Source: a bacterium D16-56 (lineage in GTDB: Bacteria; Bacillota; Clostridia; Lachnospirales; Lachnospiraceae). Taken from it: 64,000 nucleotides of DNA. Under the pieces are notes generated by a model. That model worked only from the letters and a program-made list of their open reading frames with translations. It was not told the origin of the DNA and ran no database searches. The DNA is taken from assembly GCA_003611875.1 (NCBI GenBank), contig RAYY01000021.1, positions 27,738 through 91,737 of the forward strand, in the 5' to 3' direction. Within the stretch, counting starts at the first letter, position 1. Each line of letters starts with the position of its first letter. This document shows positions 62,096 through 64,000 of the stretch, piece by piece. Position numbers and translations under genes: made by a program.

Positions 62096-63642
62096 TGTTT
62101 GACGAAGGAAAGGCAAAACGCACCGTTGATTTCATCAACTGCCTGAAACATACCAAAGGGAAATGGCGGGGGCAGCCCTTTGAGCTGCTCCCGTGGCAGG
62201 AGGCCATCATCCGGGATGTGTTCGGCACGGTGAAGGAGAACGGGTACCGGCAGTACAACACTGCCTATGTGGAGATTCCAAAAAAGAATGGAAAATCGGA
62301 ACTGGCGGCAGGTGTCGCCCTGTATATGACCTGCGGGGATAATGAGTGGGGCGCGGAGGTTTACGGCTGTGCCTCTGACCGCCAGCAGGCATCCATCGTC
62401 TTTGACGTGGCGGTGGATATGGTGGAGCAGTGCCCTGCGCTGAAAAAGAGGATAAAGCCCGTCATGTCGGTAAAGCGGCTGGTGTATAAACCCACCAACA
62501 GTTTCTATCAGGTGCTTTCCGCGGAAGCCTACACGAAACATGGCTTGAACGTCCATGCGGTCATATTTGATGAACTGCACAGCCAGCCGAACCGGGAACT
62601 GTTCGATGTCATGACCAAAGGCTCCGGCGATGCGAGGACACAGCCGCTATTCTTTTTAATAACTACAGCCGGAACAGACCGCCATTCCGTATGTTTCGAG
62701 CAGCACCAGAAAGCGGAGGACATCCTGCAGGGGAGGAAGATAGACCCCACATTTTATCCCGTTATTTACGGCGCATCCGATGATGCGGACTGGTCATCGG
62801 AGGATGTGTGGAAAAAGGCGAATCCGTCATTGGGGCATACCATCGACATTGAGAAAGTGCGGAATGCATATCTGAGTGCAAAGGATAATCCGGCAGAGGA
62901 GAATATTTTCCGGCAGCTTAGACTGAACCAGTGGGTGAAGCAGTCCACAAGGTGGATGCAGATGGAGAAATGGGATGCCTGCGCGTTCCCCGTGGATGAG
63001 CGGGAGCTGCTGGGGCGGGAGTGCTACGGCGGATTGGACTTATCCAGTTCCATTGACATCACAGCCTTTGTCCTGGTATTCCCTCCCCGGAACGATACGG
63101 AAAAATATATTTTCCTTCCGTACTTCTGGATACCGGAGGAGAACATGATACGGCGTGTGCGCCGTGACCATGTGCCTTATGACGTTTGGGAGAAGCAGGG
63201 ATTTTTGCAGACCACGGAGGGCGATGTGATCCACTATGGATTTATTGAAAATTTCATTGATGATTTGGGAAAGAAGTTCCACATCAAAGAGATCGCATTC
63301 GACAGGTGGGGCGCAGTGCAGATGGTGCAGAATCTGGAAGGGCTTGGTTTCACCGTGGTTCCCTTCGGACAGGGCTTTAAGGACATGTCTCCGCCCACCA
63401 AGCGTCTGATGGAGCTTGTTCTGGAGAAGAACGTCGCCCACGGCGGCCACCCGGTACTGCGGTGGATGATGGATAACATCTTCGTCCGCACGGACCCGGC
63501 AGGGAACATCAAGCCGGACAAGGAGAAATCCACGGAGAAGATTGACGGCGCTGTGGCAACAATCATGGGATTAGACCGGGCGATACGGAATGAGGGCAGC
63601 ACGGGCAGCGTTTATGACGAAAGGGGGATTTTGTCCTTTTAA
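62095..63642 (+). CDS. terL: Phage terminase large subunit
   Basis: 515 residues from GTG 62095. ATPase part: Walker A-like VEIPKKNGKSELAAGVALY and Walker B VHAVIFDELHSQ, then LFFLITTAGTDRHS. RNase H-like nuclease part: YGGLDLSSSIDITAFVLVF, IAFDRWGAVQMVQNL and the terminal GAVATIMGLDRAI. It packages phage DNA. Length is near normal and the end (YDERGILSF) looks natural. No portal, protease or capsid gene follows, so this is a prophage remnant or a breakpoint. Confidence 0.94.
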   Translation: MFDEGKAKRTVDFINCLKHTKGKWRGQPFELLPWQEAIIRDVFGTVKENGYRQYNTAYVEIPKKNGKSELAAGVALYMTCGDNEWGAEVYGCASDRQQASIVFDVAVDMVEQCPALKKRIKPVMSVKRLVYKPTNSFYQVLSAEAYTKHGLNVHAVIFDELHSQPNRELFDVMTKGSGDARTQPLFFLITTAGTDRHSVCFEQHQKAEDILQGRKIDPTFYPVIYGASDDADWSSEDVWKKANPSLGHTIDIEKVRNAYLSAKDNPAEENIFRQLRLNQWVKQSTRWMQMEKWDACAFPVDERELLGRECYGGLDLSSSIDITAFVLVFPPRNDTEKYIFLPYFWIPEENMIRRVRRDHVPYDVWEKQGFLQTTEGDVIHYGFIENFIDDLGKKFHIKEIAFDRWGAVQMVQNLEGLGFTVVPFGQGFKDMSPPTKRLMELVLEKNVAHGGHPVLRWMMDNIFVRTDPAGNIKPDKEKSTEKIDGAVATIMGLDRAIRNEGSTGSVYDERGILSF

Positions 63643-63695
63643 TAAATGGAAAATTGTGCTATATTATGTATAATAAAAACGAAGGAGGGAATGTT

Positions 63696-63860
63696 GTGGC
63701 TAACCCTATACAAGGAATGAGAATTGTATATGACACTGCTAAAGCAGCGAGAGATAATGATCAAGAATTTAGTGATGAAGATATACAGCTTTTATTGAAA
63801 AGACTGATTTCTGATGAATCGTTGATACCTGAGTATAGTAGTACATCGAATATTAAATAA
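63696..63860 (+). CDS. Unknown 54-residue protein
   Basis: GTG 63696 has the RBS GGAGGG at 63684-63689. Product MANPIQGMRIVYDTAKAARD, with EDIQLLLKRLISDESL and a Ser-rich end. AT-rich codon use unlike the terminase before it marks a new sequence block. A TATAAT at 63669 may be its -10, without a clear -35. No family recognised. Confidence 0.5.
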   Translation: MANPIQGMRIVYDTAKAARDNDQEFSDEDIQLLLKRLISDESLIPEYSSTSNIK

Positions 63861-63867
63861 CGAATAG

Positions 63868-64000
63868 TTAAATATTTACTTCTTCGTCTCCTATTTCGTT
63901 CATTTTATATGTCCAGTGATAGACAACAGGAGCAGTATTAATCTCATCAAAATACTGATAAATTCGTTCCGATAATTCTTCTTTTGAGCTGACCCGGATC
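63868..64000 (-). CDS. C-terminus of an IS630-type transposase, continuing beyond the window
   Basis: On the minus strand 44 codons are open to the right edge: SSKEELSERIYQYFDEINTA then PVVYHWTYKM, ending GDEEVNI. The YxYFDEIN...HWTYKM tail resembles IS630/Tc1-mariner-type transposases of Clostridia. Only the end is visible, so intactness cannot be judged. The stop is at 63868-63870. Confidence 0.5.
   Translation of the reverse strand, partial: IRVSSKEELSERIYQYFDEINTAPVVYHWTYKMNEIGDEEVNI

Larger units (their letters stand above)
43940..64000. mobile_element. Mosaic integrative/phage-derived region
   Basis: From about 43940 the gene content changes to transporter/two-component cargo, small element-type proteins (DUF3879, DUF4314, zinc ribbons, a sigma-like protein), a phage terminase pair and an IS630-type transposase tail. 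Base composition alternates between AT-rich (44-50 kb) and GC-rich (50.4-63.6 kb) blocks unlike the core. No integrase, relaxase or conjugation gene is visible, and the right boundary is outside the window, so it is either a degraded element or several nested ones. Confidence 0.5.

Noticed and set aside
43940..64000. Intact conjugative element or prophage
   Set aside because: No integrase, relaxase, type IV secretion, portal or capsid gene is visible in the window.

Overview
The window reads as chromosome of a spore-forming, anaerobic Firmicute, most likely a gut Lachnospiraceae/Clostridium-group bacterium. Supporting signs are a pyrophosphate-type phosphofructokinase, spoIVA, yqfC-yqfD-phoH-ybeY, a BofC-like protein, a spore-photoproduct-lyase-like radical SAM protein, strong GGAGG ribosome binding sites, and several GTG/TTG starts. 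No tRNA, rRNA or CRISPR array was seen.

Bases 1-25,200 are a compact, mostly plus-strand core: PPi-PFK (partial at the left edge), an HD hydrolase, SpoIVA, a beta-CASP nuclease-like protein, RNase HI, a membrane-anchored LprI-like protein, a methyl-accepting chemotaxis protein, AlaRS, ribosomal protein S21, the yqfC-yqfD-phoH-ybeY-DUF3048 run, a BofC-like protein, two flavoproteins, and a proline/folate run (proB, DUF896, 5-formyl-THF cyclo-ligase, proA). These genes look intact. The spacers carry clear sigma-A promoters, terminators and two palindromic or repetitive elements (3,167-3,412 and 12,655-12,820).

Bases 25,400-43,940 are metabolic accessory DNA. A sucrose pair (GH32 hydrolase and a PTS EIIBC with an internal deletion) abuts, tail to tail, a chimeric GH42-HAD reading frame. 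Next comes an apparently intact locus: SDR, LacI-family regulator, shikimate-dehydrogenase-like enzyme, TRAP transporter (DctP, DctQ, DctM), FrdA-like flavoprotein and Old Yellow Enzyme-like reductase. Four cre/LacI-type operators lie in its promoter regions. I infer that it imports and redox-processes a hydroxylated alicyclic or unsaturated acid, for example of the shikimate/quinate type. After it come decayed genes (GH1, a LysR, a PLP trans-sulfuration enzyme) mixed with an intact amidase, a LysR regulator and a LysE exporter.

Bases about 43,940-64,000 are mosaic mobile DNA. A cluster of palindromes and GGGGTAAA iterons marks the left boundary. A NarL-type two-component system with a BceAB/FtsX-like ABC transporter occupies the minus strand. 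An AgrA/AgrC-like LytTR two-component system follows on the plus strand. Its probable direct-repeat binding site occurs both before its own operon and before a downstream operon with a DUF3879 protein, two unknown proteins and a second FtsX-type ABC transporter. Then come small conjugative-element-type genes, two copies of a repeated, apparently covarying RNA element, a phage terminase pair, and the tail of an IS630-type transposase at the right edge. From 26.7 kb onward many genes keep both ends but have lost their middles, suggesting recurrent internal deletion.
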